Source: Procambarus clarkii
Lineage: Eukaryota; Arthropoda; Malacostraca; Decapoda; Cambaridae
Reading direction: 5' to 3'
DNA: 64,000 bases
NCBI RefSeq assembly: GCF_040958095.1
Contig: NC_091165.1
Location: 27,837,586 to 27,901,585 of the forward strand
A program made the position numbers and the translations under genes. The notes under the pieces are model-generated. The model ran no database searches. It was not told the origin of the DNA and saw only the letters and a list, made by a program, of their open reading frames with translations. Positions 25,090 to 36,299 of this stretch are shown here, in pieces; positions within the stretch are counted from its first letter, which is position 1; each line of letters begins with the position of its first letter.

Positions 25090-25582
25090 AAAAACGGCCA
25101 ACCTAGAAATGAAAAACTCCCCAGACACCAAACAGAACGCCTTGAAGGAAACCAACGTCGTCTATGCCTTCATATGCCCACTTGGAGACTGTTAGCCCCA
25201 AAGAACTCTGTATATAGGCAAGACAACAACGTCTCTTTCTAGGCGATTAACAATGCACAAAAAACAGGGCTCCATCAAGGAACATATAATCTCTTCTCAC
25301 AACCAGACCATCACCAAACAACACAGAAATCATCGATACAGCGATAGCAGGAGACTCGACATCAGCGAGGCACTACACATCAAAAAGTCAACACCAGCAA
25401 TCAACAGCCAATTAATGCATAACTATATTCTACCCACTTCAAGACCCCGAACCAACATAGAAGCAGCAAGTATGGGCCAATATTCCTTCTGCTGTTACTT
25501 TCATTCTTATGCCTTTTATACCCAATTAATACCCACCTCACCCAAAACATTTGTGCCATATCACCTCACCCAAAACAAATAA
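25090..25582 (+). pseudogene. Penelope-like element: GIY-YIG endonuclease domain
   Basis: One frame reads DTKQNALKETNVVYAFICPL, then a stop inside the linker, then TLYIGKTTTSLSRRLTMHKK and GSIKEHIISSHNQTITK, later ALHIKKSTPAINSQ. NVVYAF...YIGKTTTSLSRRL is the GIY-YIG core; CP..C spacing and SRRL..H are as in Penelope-like retroelements (family knowledge). Past the single internal stop the frame is open to 25582. The reverse-transcriptase part is not present upstream, so this is a 5'-truncated copy. Confidence 0.8.
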
Positions 25583-25835
25583 AAAGCATGTATGTATGCT
25601 ATGTGTAAACCAAGTCTTTGAAAATGTAAGAAGCCTTACGAAATGCTTCTAGGCATCAGACCAAAAATAAAAATGTAAAAATTGAATTTTGGAGAGTTAA
25701 TTTTTCAATTACCCTCGACAGTGAAGAAAAACGTAAGAAATATAAGAAGATTCGTATTAGAATTATTAATCTTATCCTTTCGGTCATATTCAACAACATA
25801 TGTTTACAAGAAAGACTGCTACCAAAATATACAAA
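25583..25835 (+). mobile_element. 3' tail of the Penelope-like element
   Basis: 'ttttggagagttaatttttc', 'gacagtgaagaaaaacg', 'gaattattaatcttatcctt' and 'aagactgctaccaaaatata' recur as the arms of the foldbacks at 42637-43001 and, more diverged, 1424-1660. Confidence 0.75.
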
Positions 25836-26060
25836 TATATATATCAAATATACAAATATATATATATGCATTAGTTGGAGCTGCTTCCAATAGGATAACA
25901 GGCCTTTTTTGCAATTTCCTTTATTATTATTTTTACGCCATGAATTCTGGTTGATAAGGACACCTTTTCTCTCAAGGAACCATAAACTGACATTTGTTCC
26001 TGAACGTTAAAGCCTGAAAGTTCAAGAAAGGACACATACAGAGAGTATATGACTGCAGAA

Positions 26061-26830
26061 GCCAAACAGGGGCTGCAACAACCATATAGAGGCTGTAACA
26101 ACCATATAGAGGCTGTAACAACCATATAGAGGCTGCAACAACCATATAGAGGCTGTAACAACCATATAGAGGCTGTAACAACCATATAGAGGCTGCAACA
26201 ACCATATAGAGGCTGTAACAACCATATAGAGGCTGTAACAACCATATAGAGGCTGTAACAACCATATAGAGGCTGTAACAACCATATAGAGGCTGTAACA
26301 ACCATATAGAGGCTGTAACAACCATATAGAGGCTGCAACAACCATATAGAGGCTGTAACAACCATATAGAGGCTGTAACAACCATATAGAGGCTGCAACA
26401 ACCATATAGAGGCTGTAACAACCATATAGAGGCTGCAACAACCATATAGAGGCTGTAACAACCATATAGAGGCTGTAACAACCATATAGAGGCTGCAACA
26501 ACCATATAGAGGCTGTAACAACCATATAGAGGCTGCAACAACCATATAGAGGCTGTAACAACCATATAGAGGCTGTAACAACCATATAGAGGCTGTAACA
26601 ACCATATAGAGGCTGCAACAACCATATAGAGGCTGTAACAACCATATAGAGGCTGCAACAACCATATAGAGGCTGTAACAACCATATAGAGGCTGCAACA
26701 ACCATACAGAGACTGCAACGACCATATAGAGGCAGCTTTAGCCATCCAGAGGCTGCAAGAACCATATAGAGGCTGCAACAACCATATAGAGGCAGCTTCA
26801 GCCATACAGAGGCTATTACAACCATACAAA
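26061..26830. repeat. 20-bp minisatellite, about 37 copies
   Basis: Unit 'ggctgtaacaaccatataga', nearly perfect for 33 units, with one T/C site (gctgTaaca or gctgCaaca). The last units degenerate (26701-26830). As 20 is not a multiple of 3 and no frame has a stop, three minus frames of 267-328 codons stay open; they are not genes. Confidence 0.97.
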
Positions 26831-26839
26831 GAGAGCAAC

Positions 26840-27170
26840 AATAGAGTTTTTACCTTATATCCCGCCTTGTTGCCCGTTCCTCCTCCCATCGCTCGAGTTA
26901 TCCTTCTCCAGGTGACGAGGGGCAGCAGCAGCAGCGACACACACACACGCGCGGGCACTTATAACAACACCAAGAGCACCTCTAGTTAAGACAATGTTCT
27001 CCGCGTGGTGGTGGTGGTGGTGTCTGGGGGGCGAGGCTGTGTGTGACCAACTCGGTCTGAGTCTACCGTCTGACTGACTGTCTTGTTGCTTGCGCTACCT
27101 GTCCACGCATTCCCTCCCACCCCTCTCTCTCTCTCTTCATCCATCCGTTCCAGGCCACCTGTTGCGCGAT
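26840..27170. other. No gene seen
   Basis: GC-moderate sequence with a GGT triplet patch at 27006-27023. Confidence 0.4.

Positions 27171-27173
<3 letters not shown>

Positions 27174-27247
<74 letters not shown>
27174..27247. repeat. (CT)n microsatellite
   Basis: About 36 units. Confidence 0.95.
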
Positions 27248-27250
<3 letters not shown>

Positions 27251-27489
27251 AACGATGCGATAAACAGAATGAGTCAGGTTAGTTCAATTCACTTTTATAT
27301 GTAGATGCAATGTAACAGCCAAGGACTGACGGCAGGGAACCAGTCGACCAACAGCTGAAGAGAAGGGGCCCCAGGAACTAAGCCCGATCCCTGCAAACAC
27401 ATCTAGGTTTGAACCTAATTTAAAAGTTGTGTGTGCATAAAACACACACACACACACATGCACGCATACACACGTACACATGCACACTG

Positions 27490-27722
27490 ATTAACTTCAG
27501 TGTCAGAGTAGTTAACAGATGGAATGCATTAGGCAGTGATGTGGTGGAGGCTGACTCCATACAAAGTTTCAAATGTAGATATGATAAGAGCCCAGTAGGC
27601 TCAGGAATCTGTATATTAATTGATTGACAGTCGAGAGGCGGGACCAAAGAGCCAAAGCTCAATCCCCTCCGCAAGCACAATTAGGTGAGTACAATTAGGT
27701 GAGCACACACACGCACACACAC
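27490..27722 (+). pseudogene. LINE-alpha C-terminus and 3' end
   Basis: Translation SVRVVNRWNALGSDVVEADS then QSFKCRYDKSPVGS and a stop. The pattern VVxxWNxL...VVxAxSxxxFKxRxD is the shared C-terminus of many Jockey/CR1-like LINEs. It is followed by 'gcgggaccaaagagccaaag' and 'aattaggtgagtac' and then AC-rich sequence. Confidence 0.8.
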
Positions 27723-28106
27723 AGCCATGTACGTATTACACTCTTGACTCGTCAGCTGTGTGGAGGAGTCTTCAAGAAACCTTCATAACAGCTGGTGTTC
27801 TCTTTCGTGCTCGTGTGAGGGGGCCAGGGTGGGCCCATGCGTCAAAAGGGTGGGCCCTCCACGGTACTGGTGTTCAGCTCCCAAGGGTGTCATTGTTTTG
27901 TACCCCGAGGGGAGGGGGGGGGGAGGCGGGCTTTTCTTGCCAAAGAAAGTGAGCGAGGTCATTCTTGTTCCAGCAGAGATGTAACTTACATGTGTTGTAA
28001 GTCACCTTCTCTACCCTAAGTCTAGAACCACATTCATCATACTCCGTGAACCGCCTCACCTCAGCCCCTTCCCTTCATCCCCCCCTCCCGTCCCACCCCC
28101 TCCCTC

Positions 28107-28251
<145 letters not shown>

Positions 28252-28632
28252 CGCTCATACTTGCTGGTCTGTTTTATCGGTAGAAAGTTATTTTCATTTG
28301 TTTTGCGCGTTGTTTAAGTTGGCTTGTTTTCTTAAGAACTTTACCTCCTCCCCTTCCCCCCCCCCCCTACCCTTAACCCCCCCCCCCCCCCCACACTCAC
28401 ACACACGACCATCTGCTGACTCCTAACATCATTTGCATGCACGTAAAACACCCGCCACGCACATAAAAACACATGTGCATATAATACGCACACGAACACA
28501 ATCTCACACACACAAGAACGTAGAGGTGCCCCCCCCCCCCTTCACTGCTCTCAAGCACATATAGGTAGGAACAGTTAGGTAAACACAAGATTATCGATAA
28601 ACAAGGTGGTTATTGGCAATAACTCAACTCAA

Positions 28633-28700
28633 TTACGGGCTCACTATAGCCCGTGCTACATGGACATTTCGTTCTGAGTAGCTAAATCTAAAACTACAAC
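28633..28700 (-). repeat. LINE-beta solo 3' end
   Basis: 'cgggctcactatagcccgtg' and 'ggacatttcgttctgagtag', identical to 32868-32922. Confidence 0.75.
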
Positions 28701-28724
28701 AGCAAATAAACACACACACACACG

Positions 28725-28800
28725 GTTGACGGCTGAGAGGCGGGACCAAAGAGCCAGAGCTCAACCCCCGCAAGAACAACTAGGTGAGTAACTAGGTGAG

Positions 28801-28889
<89 letters not shown>
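28725..28889 (+). repeat. LINE-alpha 3' end with expanded (AC)n tail
   Basis: 'gaggcgggaccaaagagcca' and 'gcaagaacaactaggtgagt', then 'taactaggtgagtatacaca' and 43 AC units to 28889. Confidence 0.9.
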
Positions 28890-28891
<2 letters not shown>

Positions 28892-29461
28892 AAATTATCA
28901 CTAACGCAATATTTCACAGACAACATCAGGCAGAAAAAGATAAAAATAAAAGGCCTGAATTTACTGATAGAAATAAGACTTCAAGATATCAAGACCGAGG
29001 AGAAAATAGACTATATCTACGTGAACCATTTCAGCAGAAGTGAGCTACAATCACCCACACATAATACGAGAATATGAATATGCTTTGCACCAATATCATC
29101 TAAAGAGGGGCTGAAACTGCTAATGAGGAACTAATCATAAACTGAGAAACAATGTACTCAAGAAGAGACATGGAGAGCAAAGCTGATAGAAGCAGCAGAA
29201 TAAAACATCCTAACACAATGTCACAGAGATGGACATCCAGAGCATCGATCATAATATATCAATGAGGCCCAGTGACCACTGTGTATTAGTCAAATTGGAG
29301 AAGCAAAAGAGCACGGAATGATTACGGGAGAGACTACAATATAAATTAAATAAAAACGAATATATAAATACATGAGAACACCAGAGAAGCAGTAAAAGTG
29401 ACGCGACATAAAAGGCAAAGGAGCAGCCTAAATTATACCATAGCCACACTAGATGGGGAAG

Positions 29462-29623
29462 GAAATGTATATGTTTATCTCTCAGAATGTTTGGTAATAT
29501 GTTTATTGTTTGTGATGTGTGTCTATGTATGTATTAACACGATGTACTGAACGGGGTGAGAATAGCTTGAGCTACCTCATCCCTTTGTGTGTATTTTACC
29601 TCAATAAACTTATTTCAATTTCA
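29462..29623 (+). mobile_element. Retroposed element F with 14-bp target-site duplication
   Basis: Inserted in LINE-alpha and flanked by 'actagatggggaag' on both sides (29448-29461 and about 29624-29637). It starts 'gaaatgtatatgtttatc' and ends 'caataaacttatttcaattt'. A 5'-truncated, non-coding retroposed 3' end. Confidence 0.85.
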
Positions 29624-29872
29624 ACTAGATGGGGAAGATGTGGGTGAAGGATCAAGTGATCAGGCTGCACAGGGGAAGAGGGACGGGCGTGGCATAATGC
29701 AGAATGTGAAGCTCTCAATAATTGACTCAAAGATTTCAAACTGAAACCAGATTTACCCTTAAATATATGAAAGAATGGACACCGCCAGAAGATAGGCTGA
29801 TCGAAACAGAAGTGACACTAGAGGAAGTAAAGAAGCGGAGGAGTTGGATGTGGTGAAAGCCACAGGGCCTAC

Positions 29873-29985
29873 CTTGGAGTGTTTCCGGGGCTTAGCGTCC
29901 CTGCGGCCCGGTCGTCGACCAGGCCTCCTCGTTGCTGGACTGGTCAACCAGGCTGTTTGACGTGGCTGCTCGCAGCCTGACGTAT
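29873..29985 (-). repeat. SINE-1 3' part, solo
   Basis: 'tttccggggcttagcgtccc' and 'ggtcgtcgaccaggcctcct', as at 11084-11135 but without the terminal 'accttgaggtt' repeats. Confidence 0.75.
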
Positions 29986-30601
29986 GAATAATCTCAATAA
30001 TCTCACCATGGATCTTAAAAGAGGCAGCTACAGCACTGTACAAGCCAACTGCTATAGTTTCCAATTTACACTACACGTGTCATAGTCTGTCCGTCGTGTT
30101 ATAGTCAACACAACTATAGCACGATAGCAATATAGCACTTCTCAACAAGAGAGAAGTTTCCAGCTTCTCACATGAATGGGGGGGGAGGGATATGATATAA
30201 CATCTAGCGTGGTGCCAATATACACCTCACATCATCTTTGACAACAAGAGAGAGATGTAAATACTCCATCCATGCTCTCGAGGGGACTGCTCGTATACGA
30301 CTCATGTGAATGGAAATTGTTACAAAGGGACAAAACGCTTCTAACATTATAATGGCGGCGACGAGGATACCGTGTTCCCCAACGACTGTAACACACACTT
30401 GCCCTTCTGAGAGCGGTGAGCGCCCAGATAGATAGAGAAGTTAGCGTGACACGAAGGGAGTCGGACAAGAGTAAGAGTAACACGACGGATAAGAGTAACA
30501 TAAGGTAACTCAGCCGCCAGTGTCTTTAACTTGCAAAGGCTTTTGGAGACAATAATCACCCAAGCAATATCGCAGCAACTGGTGGAAACAAAATCCATAA
30601 C

Positions 30602-30710
<109 letters not shown>

Positions 30711-31717
30711 TGGGTTGCTTGCATCTTCATAGACTTTCCGAAGGTCTTTTTATAAAATAGAGAGAATCTAAATGGCTTAACAGGAAATATTCTAGTTTGA
30801 ATTGAGCTGCCTAATGGGAGGGACTCAAAGAGTCAGTGTGAGAAACAATCAAGAGAGAGCGTGAAGTGATAAACAGTGTCCTGCAGGGTCAAGTATTCAT
30901 CTCCCTCCATTTCCAATTAATTTCCAATAGCTTACCAGCAACAGCTTATTGTGTCATATCAATGACTAGACACTAATGCGTCGAGGGGCGTAAAGACAAG
31001 ATAACTGCATCACACTACAGGAGAGGGTCAGACTAATGTCCTCAGGAATTCAACTCCGGAAAATGCAAAGTTATAAGAATGGGTGGGAGGAACCCAGAAC
31101 ATTATAGACAAAGGAAGACACCGGACGTGGCACCAGAAAGCCTACATAAATCACATGACATTACCTATATGCGTAAAATTAGCAGATAAGAACAGTCCGT
31201 CAGGAACGCATACCAATGTCAGACCAGTCCTAGAGTATGCAGCACTGTTATTTAATCATTATCTCGTAAAACAAAGATAGCATTGAGAAGGTCCAGGGAT
31301 TCACCATCATATTAATATCGTTGATGCGAGATCTGAACTACGACTAAAAGAGACAATGGGCACAAGAACGAGAGGAAATATGATCACAACATATAAAATA
31401 CAAAATAAAAAACATAAAATACATAGATAAACACTACGAAGGACTATTCCAGTTAAGGAAAACAAGATGGGGTGGTCATGCGTGGCAGCCGGAAACAAGC
31501 CACAGGAATGTAAGGAAGTACTCCATTAGTGTGTGAATAGTGAACACGAGGAATGTGCAGTACGAAATGTTGTCGAGGTAAAAAAAATCCACAATTTCAA
31601 ACGCAGATGTGTCAAAATCATAGATGCTTACGATCAGGGTTACACCAGATATTCAAATGTGAAGATGTGGGTCCAAGAACTATTGCTCCCTATCCTAAAG
31701 TATTAATAATATGCGCA

Positions 31718-31802
31718 CGCAGACATTTACCAGGTGTATGTGGTTAATACACCTGGTAAACATTTACCAGGTGTATGTCCGGACATCACTGAGGTCCGGA
31801 CA
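31718..31802. repeat. Two adjacent short palindromes
   Basis: 'ttaccaggtgtat' pairs with 'atacacctggtaa', then is repeated directly, followed by 'gtccggac' twice around 9 bases. Confidence 0.75.
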
Positions 31803-32551
31803 CGTTGGCAAAAGCGGCGGCAATTGTCTCCAAGGCCGGTGGTGCATACCAGCAGCCCGGCCGAGGGGACATCCTCTCTCGGCCCGTCACCTCTACCCAT
31901 GCCGGCTCTCCTCCATCTTCTTCCGCCTCCTCCTTCTTTATTTCTCCTCCTCTCTTCCTCTATCATGCAAAATGTTTGTGGAGGTGAAGACGAGACTTGT
32001 GTCCTCGAGAAACAGTAGTGACCCAAAGAGTTAGGGTCGCTTGGCGAGTCACTGGTGCTCAAGGGGGAAGAGGACAGGTTCTCTGGACAAAGCCACTATG
32101 CCTGCGCGGGAAAAGTGGCGTCGTGCGCGCCAACACGCTCACATTTCACACACAAGATCGGATGTGGTTACCGTAGTTGTATTGCAACACATTTTTTACT
32201 GGCTGAAAGAATTCATCCGTGATAGCTATGGTGTTGACAAACTTGACCTATTTGATTTAAAGAGCAATTCTTGAAAAGCAGAGTTGCAAGGCTTCGATCC
32301 CCGAGCCCGCTTCTGCTGCCTACACAAGTCCGCACTCTATAAGGAACATATTTGTTCATAATCATGTCAATTGTCGACCTCATACTCATTAATTATCTTA
32401 TTTTACTATTTCTACTCATTCTTCTACCTCTTTTTGTACTCATACTAATATTAATTATATTATTGTTTTTATATATTCTACTTCGATTCATCTTCATATT
32501 CTGCTATTACTGCCCTTCCCTCCTCACCGCCGGCGTCAAGGCCAGCCAGGC
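31803..32551. other. No gene supported
   Basis: CT-rich patch 31915-31965 and AT-rich stretch 32350-32510. The frame at 32352-32624 is hydrophobic because of TTA/CTA bias and is unlikely to be a gene. Confidence 0.35.
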
Positions 32552-32660
32552 TGTTGTTGTTGTTATAGATTCAGCTACTGGGGAAAAAAAGTTCCAAGTA
32601 GCACGGGCTATGGTAAGCCCGTAGTGGACTTACCCCCTCATAGGAGCGGGGCTGTAACTA
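32552..32660 (+). repeat. LINE-beta solo 3' end
   Basis: 'tagattcagctactgggg', 'gtagcacgggctatggtaag' and 'ataggagcggggctgtaact', matching 88-185. Confidence 0.75.
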
Positions 32661-32857
32661 CCAGCTAGGCGAGGGGAGCCAACCTTTCCACCGGCTGAAG
32701 GGGACCTCGGTAGACAGGTAACGTGTGACGCTGGTAAACCTTGGGAAGACGGGCTGAGCAGCCTACCGCGATAAGATTTCCGTGAAATCACACACATGAA
32801 TCGGGAACTAGACAACTCCAACTAGTACCTAAGAACATAAGAATGAAGATAACTCTG

Positions 32858-33740
32858 AGTTACGGGCTCACTATAGCCCGTGCTACATGGACATTTCGTT
32901 CTGAGTAGCTAAATCTAAAATAGCGAATGTAACTGCGGAAAGCCTATTGGCCCATACGAGGTAGCTCCTATTTATTTCCACCCAATCTCATTCATACGTA
33001 TGTCTAACCCACGCTTGAAACAATCAAGGGATTCTACTTATATTATGTCATGCGGTAATTGGTTTCACAAATCAACAACCTTCTTACCGAACCGTTATTT
33101 ACCCATGTCTTTCCTAAATCTAAACTTATCCAATTTATACCCATTGTTTCGTGTTCTGTCTTGTGTTGATACTTTTAATACCCTACTAATATTCCCTTTG
33201 TTATGCCCACTCATCCACTTGTCGCCTTTCAAGAGAATGTAAATTAAGCTTTGTCGATCTTTCTTCATGTGACAAGTTTCTAATTTGCGGGATTAACTTT
33301 TATCATCCTACGCTGGACGCGTTCTAGCAAATTTATATCCATTCTATAGTATGGCGACCAAAACACGGAAATTCGTGAAAACAGCGTTTGGTCATTTTTT
33401 GCCCAATTAACCTGCAGTTTTCAAAATACGATGCCTATCGCAATAATGACTCTTGAGCAGAATTCAAGGTGATTGTATTAGTTGGTACAATCATTGGTTG
33501 GTAGAAGCTCTTCCGTTTGTGTTAATCAACGTTAGTTATTGCAGATTTGTTAAACGCCAGCGGCCCTTTTTTGAAGCCATGTTGTGAAATAATCATATAT
33601 CTAAGTTTCTCAAGATATATTCTAATGACTTTTGTAATTATCGCCTCAAGCATTTTTCCCACAATATACGTTAAAACAAAATGGCCTCGCGTTACCAACA
33701 GTTTACTCATCAGGTAACAAGCAAACCATTGGTTCACGTA
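32858..33740 (-). pseudogene. LINE-beta remnant with internal deletion
   Basis: Minus strand from the right: IVGKMLEAIITKVIRIYLEK then ISQHGFKKG (start of the reverse transcriptase, 33737-33620); then LERVQRRMIKVNPANLETC, TRNNGYKLDKFRFRKDM, GKKVVDL and LDCFKRGLDIRMNEIGW (C-terminus, 33350-32980), ending YGPIGFPQL. The central palm boxes are missing. It is followed by the family's 3' end at 32858-32925 with the 'acgggct...agcccgt' hairpin, which links the solo ends elsewhere to this LINE. Confidence 0.75.
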
Positions 33741-34406
33741 TGAACTATTTTAACTTTCAGACTAAAAATGAGTGTTGAAACAACTGTCTGTGTCTACAAG
33801 CCGAGTGTTTCCATCTGCTTTATACCCAGCTGAAGCAGTAATTAGAGCAAGAACCTACAATCACCTGGAGCCGCAAGAACATGTCTGTCGCGAGGATGGA
33901 AGACATTGACGCGGCTGTAGCCAGAGGTGAGCCAGTAATGTGTTGTTGAGAGAGAGGGAGAGAGGGAGAGGCATTATGGATATACCTGCTGTGATATTTA
34001 GAAATCTAGGTAAAGAGCAACAGGTGACTGGCGGTGGTTGAATGACATGAATGTTGCTGCTGCTGGTGGAACTGCCTGGATTGTTGCTTCTCCTGCAAGT
34101 ATTGCTACTGCTACCTTTGTTGTTCTTGCTATTGCTGCTGCTTATAGTGTTGCAGTTATGGTAATGGCTAGGGGTATAATGTTTGTTAAAACTGAACTAT
34201 GGGCAGCTAGTGGTTGCTGGTCAGCATGGTGGCCACCTGCTGGTGGAGGGTGACCGTGAAGGTGTAGGTGTCGTGCGGGGAGGTGCTGGACACCCGACAC
34301 ACGCCAGGTAAGCCGGCCTACAGCCACCAGTGATGATGGCTGAGAAAGTGTGCCTCCCGCTGCTGTGGTGGCGGTCCTGGCTCTCTCCTGTGCTCACGCC
34401 TCTCTC
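33741..34406. other. Mostly unassigned sequence
   Basis: Holds GCT/TGC triplet-rich sequence at 34050-34145 and two weak exon candidates (about 33881-33927 plus, 34207-34317 minus). Confidence 0.35.
34207..34317 (-). CDS. Possible Ig-like exon fragment
   Basis: Minus strand, after a possible acceptor (ctgtag at 34323-34318), reads AGLPGVCRVSSTSPHDTYTF then TVTLHQQVATMLTSNH and a stop. Nearly every codon ends in G or C, unlike the surroundings, and CRVSS...DTYTFTVTL resembles the last two strands of an immunoglobulin domain. No linked exons identified; it may be an isolated terminal exon, a pseudogene or chance. Confidence 0.2.
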   Translation of the reverse strand, partial: AGLPGVCRVSSTSPHDTYTFTVTLHQQVATMLTSNH

Positions 34407-34416
34407 TCACGAGAGA

Positions 34417-34456
<40 letters not shown>

Positions 34457-34460
34457 GAGT
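34407..34460. repeat. (GA)n/(GACA)n microsatellite
   Basis: GA units with CAGA interruptions. It directly joins a LINE-alpha 3' end. Confidence 0.95.
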
Positions 34461-34461
34461 A

Positions 34462-34633
34462 CTCACCTAGTTGTGTTTGCGGGGGTTGAGCTCTGGCTCT
34501 TTGGTCCCGCCTCTCAACCGTCAATCAACTGATGTACAGATTCCTGAGCCTACTAGGCTCTGTCATATCTACATTTAAAACTGTGTATGGAGTCAGCCTC
34601 CACCATATCACTTCCTTGTGCATTCCATTTACT

Positions 34634-34637
<4 letters not shown>
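34462..34637 (-). pseudogene. LINE-alpha C-terminus and 3' end
   Basis: Minus strand encodes NAQGSDMVEADSIHSFKCRY and the tail 'caaccccc..gcaaacacaac'. Flanked by (GA)n on its 3' side and (GT)n on its 5' side. Confidence 0.8.

Positions 34638-34723
<86 letters not shown>
34638..34723. repeat. (GT)n microsatellite
   Basis: About 43 units. Confidence 0.95.
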
Positions 34724-34725
<2 letters not shown>

Positions 34726-34829
34726 TGTGGTGTTCGATCATGGGCTCCCTCAGTGTACACTAATACATCTGGCTCCCTCAAGGTGCACTAATACAGCCTC
34801 AGAAATACACAAGGACAGACTAGGAGGGA

Positions 34830-35000
34830 GATATTCCAACAAGAGGGGGAAGATTCGACATTATACACGGTGTAGAGTGGTGAAAACTAATTGGAATGTG
34901 GATATGACAAAGCCCAATAGACTCGGGAATCTGCATACCAGTTGAGTGACATTTGAGAGGCAGAAGCTAAGAGCTGAAGCTCAACCGCCGCAGCAGCAGG
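34830..35000 (+). repeat. Diverged LINE-alpha C-terminus and 3' end
   Basis: 'gatatgacaaagcccaatag', 'actcgggaatctgcatacca' and 'tttgagaggcagaagc' match the 27560-27650 copy. Confidence 0.6.
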
Positions 35001-35461
35001 TAAGGAAGCCTAGAGCGAGAGAGGATGCTGGGCGGGTGTTGCTGGGGACGCTTGTGTTCCGGTTTCTCTTCCGACGTCAGACTTACCGAGGGGGAGAGGC
35101 GCGCACGTTCTGCTTAATTGACGAGTACTCAACTCCCCTCTCTCTCTCCCTCTCCTACCTCCACTTCTCTCTCCCTCTCTCCCCCTCTCTCTCCCGTGCC
35201 CACACCAAGACAATATGCTAATTCTACACCATTCTATTATTCAAGAAACCCGTGTTAATATTTCCTGTACAGTTTATACGATGTTTATTTCTAATCCCCT
35301 GTTGAATAATATATAAAATATCACAAGATCAGAGATATAAGAAAAGATAAGCAACACCATAACATTTTAAAAATCTCCAACTAGAAAATAAGAGGCAATA
35401 CTTAACCTGAGAGGAAAACCACAAGTTAATTTTAGAAAACATTATAATGTTAAAAAAAATG

Positions 35462-35640
35462 TGATCAAGGGAAAGCGCCAAGCCATTACGAGTATATAGC
35501 ACTGGGAAGGGGTCAGGATAAGGATTTGGGGTGGGACGGAGGGAGAGGAATGGTGCCCAACCACTTGGACGGTCGGGGATTGAACGCCGACCTGAATGAA
35601 GGGAGACCGTCGCTCTACCGTCCAGCCCAAGTGGTTGGTG
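35462..35640 (-). repeat. SINE-2 copy
   Basis: Full-length: 'aagcgccaagccattacgag', 'gggaaggggtcaggataagg', 'gtgcccaaccacttggacgg' and tRNA-like head 'gagaccgtcgctctaccgtc' (plus-strand reading). Confidence 0.8.
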
Positions 35641-35779
35641 ATAAAACTAGAAAACTGTAAAATACTACAAAATACAGTGCGTTGATAGTACAGGAGACAT
35701 GATCACCACATAAAATACTCAGTTAAATAGGACAAACAAGAAGACTATTTAGCAACGTAGTACACAACGTAGGGCCAAC

Positions 35780-35948
35780 ACGTTAAAAAGTGATTTGTTT
35801 GGAGGCCAACTCCAATAAAACTTTATAGGCATGACCGAGCTCAATAGGCTCTGGAGAACCTGTACACCAGTCGATTAAGGGTTGAGAACCGGAACCAAAG
35901 AGCCGCAGCTCATCCCCCGCGTAAGTGTAACTAGATGAGTACACACAC
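35780..35948 (+). repeat. LINE-alpha 3' end
   Basis: 'gctcaataggctctggagaa' through 'gtgtaactagatgagtacac' and (ac)n. Confidence 0.7.
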
Positions 35949-35964
35949 AACACTTAACAATGTT

Positions 35965-36035
35965 GTTGTTGTTTCAGATTTAGCTACTCAGGACGAAGTG
36001 TCCATGTAGCACGGGCTATGGTGAGCCCGTAAGCC
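35965..36035 (+). repeat. LINE-beta solo 3' end
   Basis: 'cagatttagctactcaggac', 'gtagcacgggctatggtgag', beginning 20 bases after the LINE-alpha tail. Confidence 0.75.
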
Positions 36036-36127
36036 AACTCTTAACAAGCACAGGTGCGGTAAAGTAGTACAGGTGAGGGAAACCTTCCACACCACCTGCT
36101 GTACTTCCACCCAGTACCGGACACGGT

Positions 36128-36128
36128 A

Positions 36129-36171
<43 letters not shown>

Positions 36172-36176
36172 TATTA
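36128..36176. repeat. (ATT)n microsatellite
   Basis: About 15 units. Confidence 0.95.
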
Positions 36177-36299
36177 TAAACGATGGTGTGAGTAAAACAA
36201 TGTGGCGGATATACACCTGAAGGTGTAGCGTGTTGTGTGTACAAGACAAACGTAAGGTAAGACAATAACAATGGTTTTACTGCACGGGAGGGACTCTTC

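Noticed and set aside
25972..26958. 328-codon ORF on the minus strand, with two more long frames overlapping it
   Set aside because: Made of a 20-bp minisatellite with no stop in any minus frame; all three frames give the same oligopeptide cycle. Not a gene.
32352..32624. 90-codon hydrophobic ORF suggesting a membrane protein
   Set aside because: Arises from TTA/CTT/ATT-rich sequence; low complexity, with LINE-beta 3' sequence at its end.
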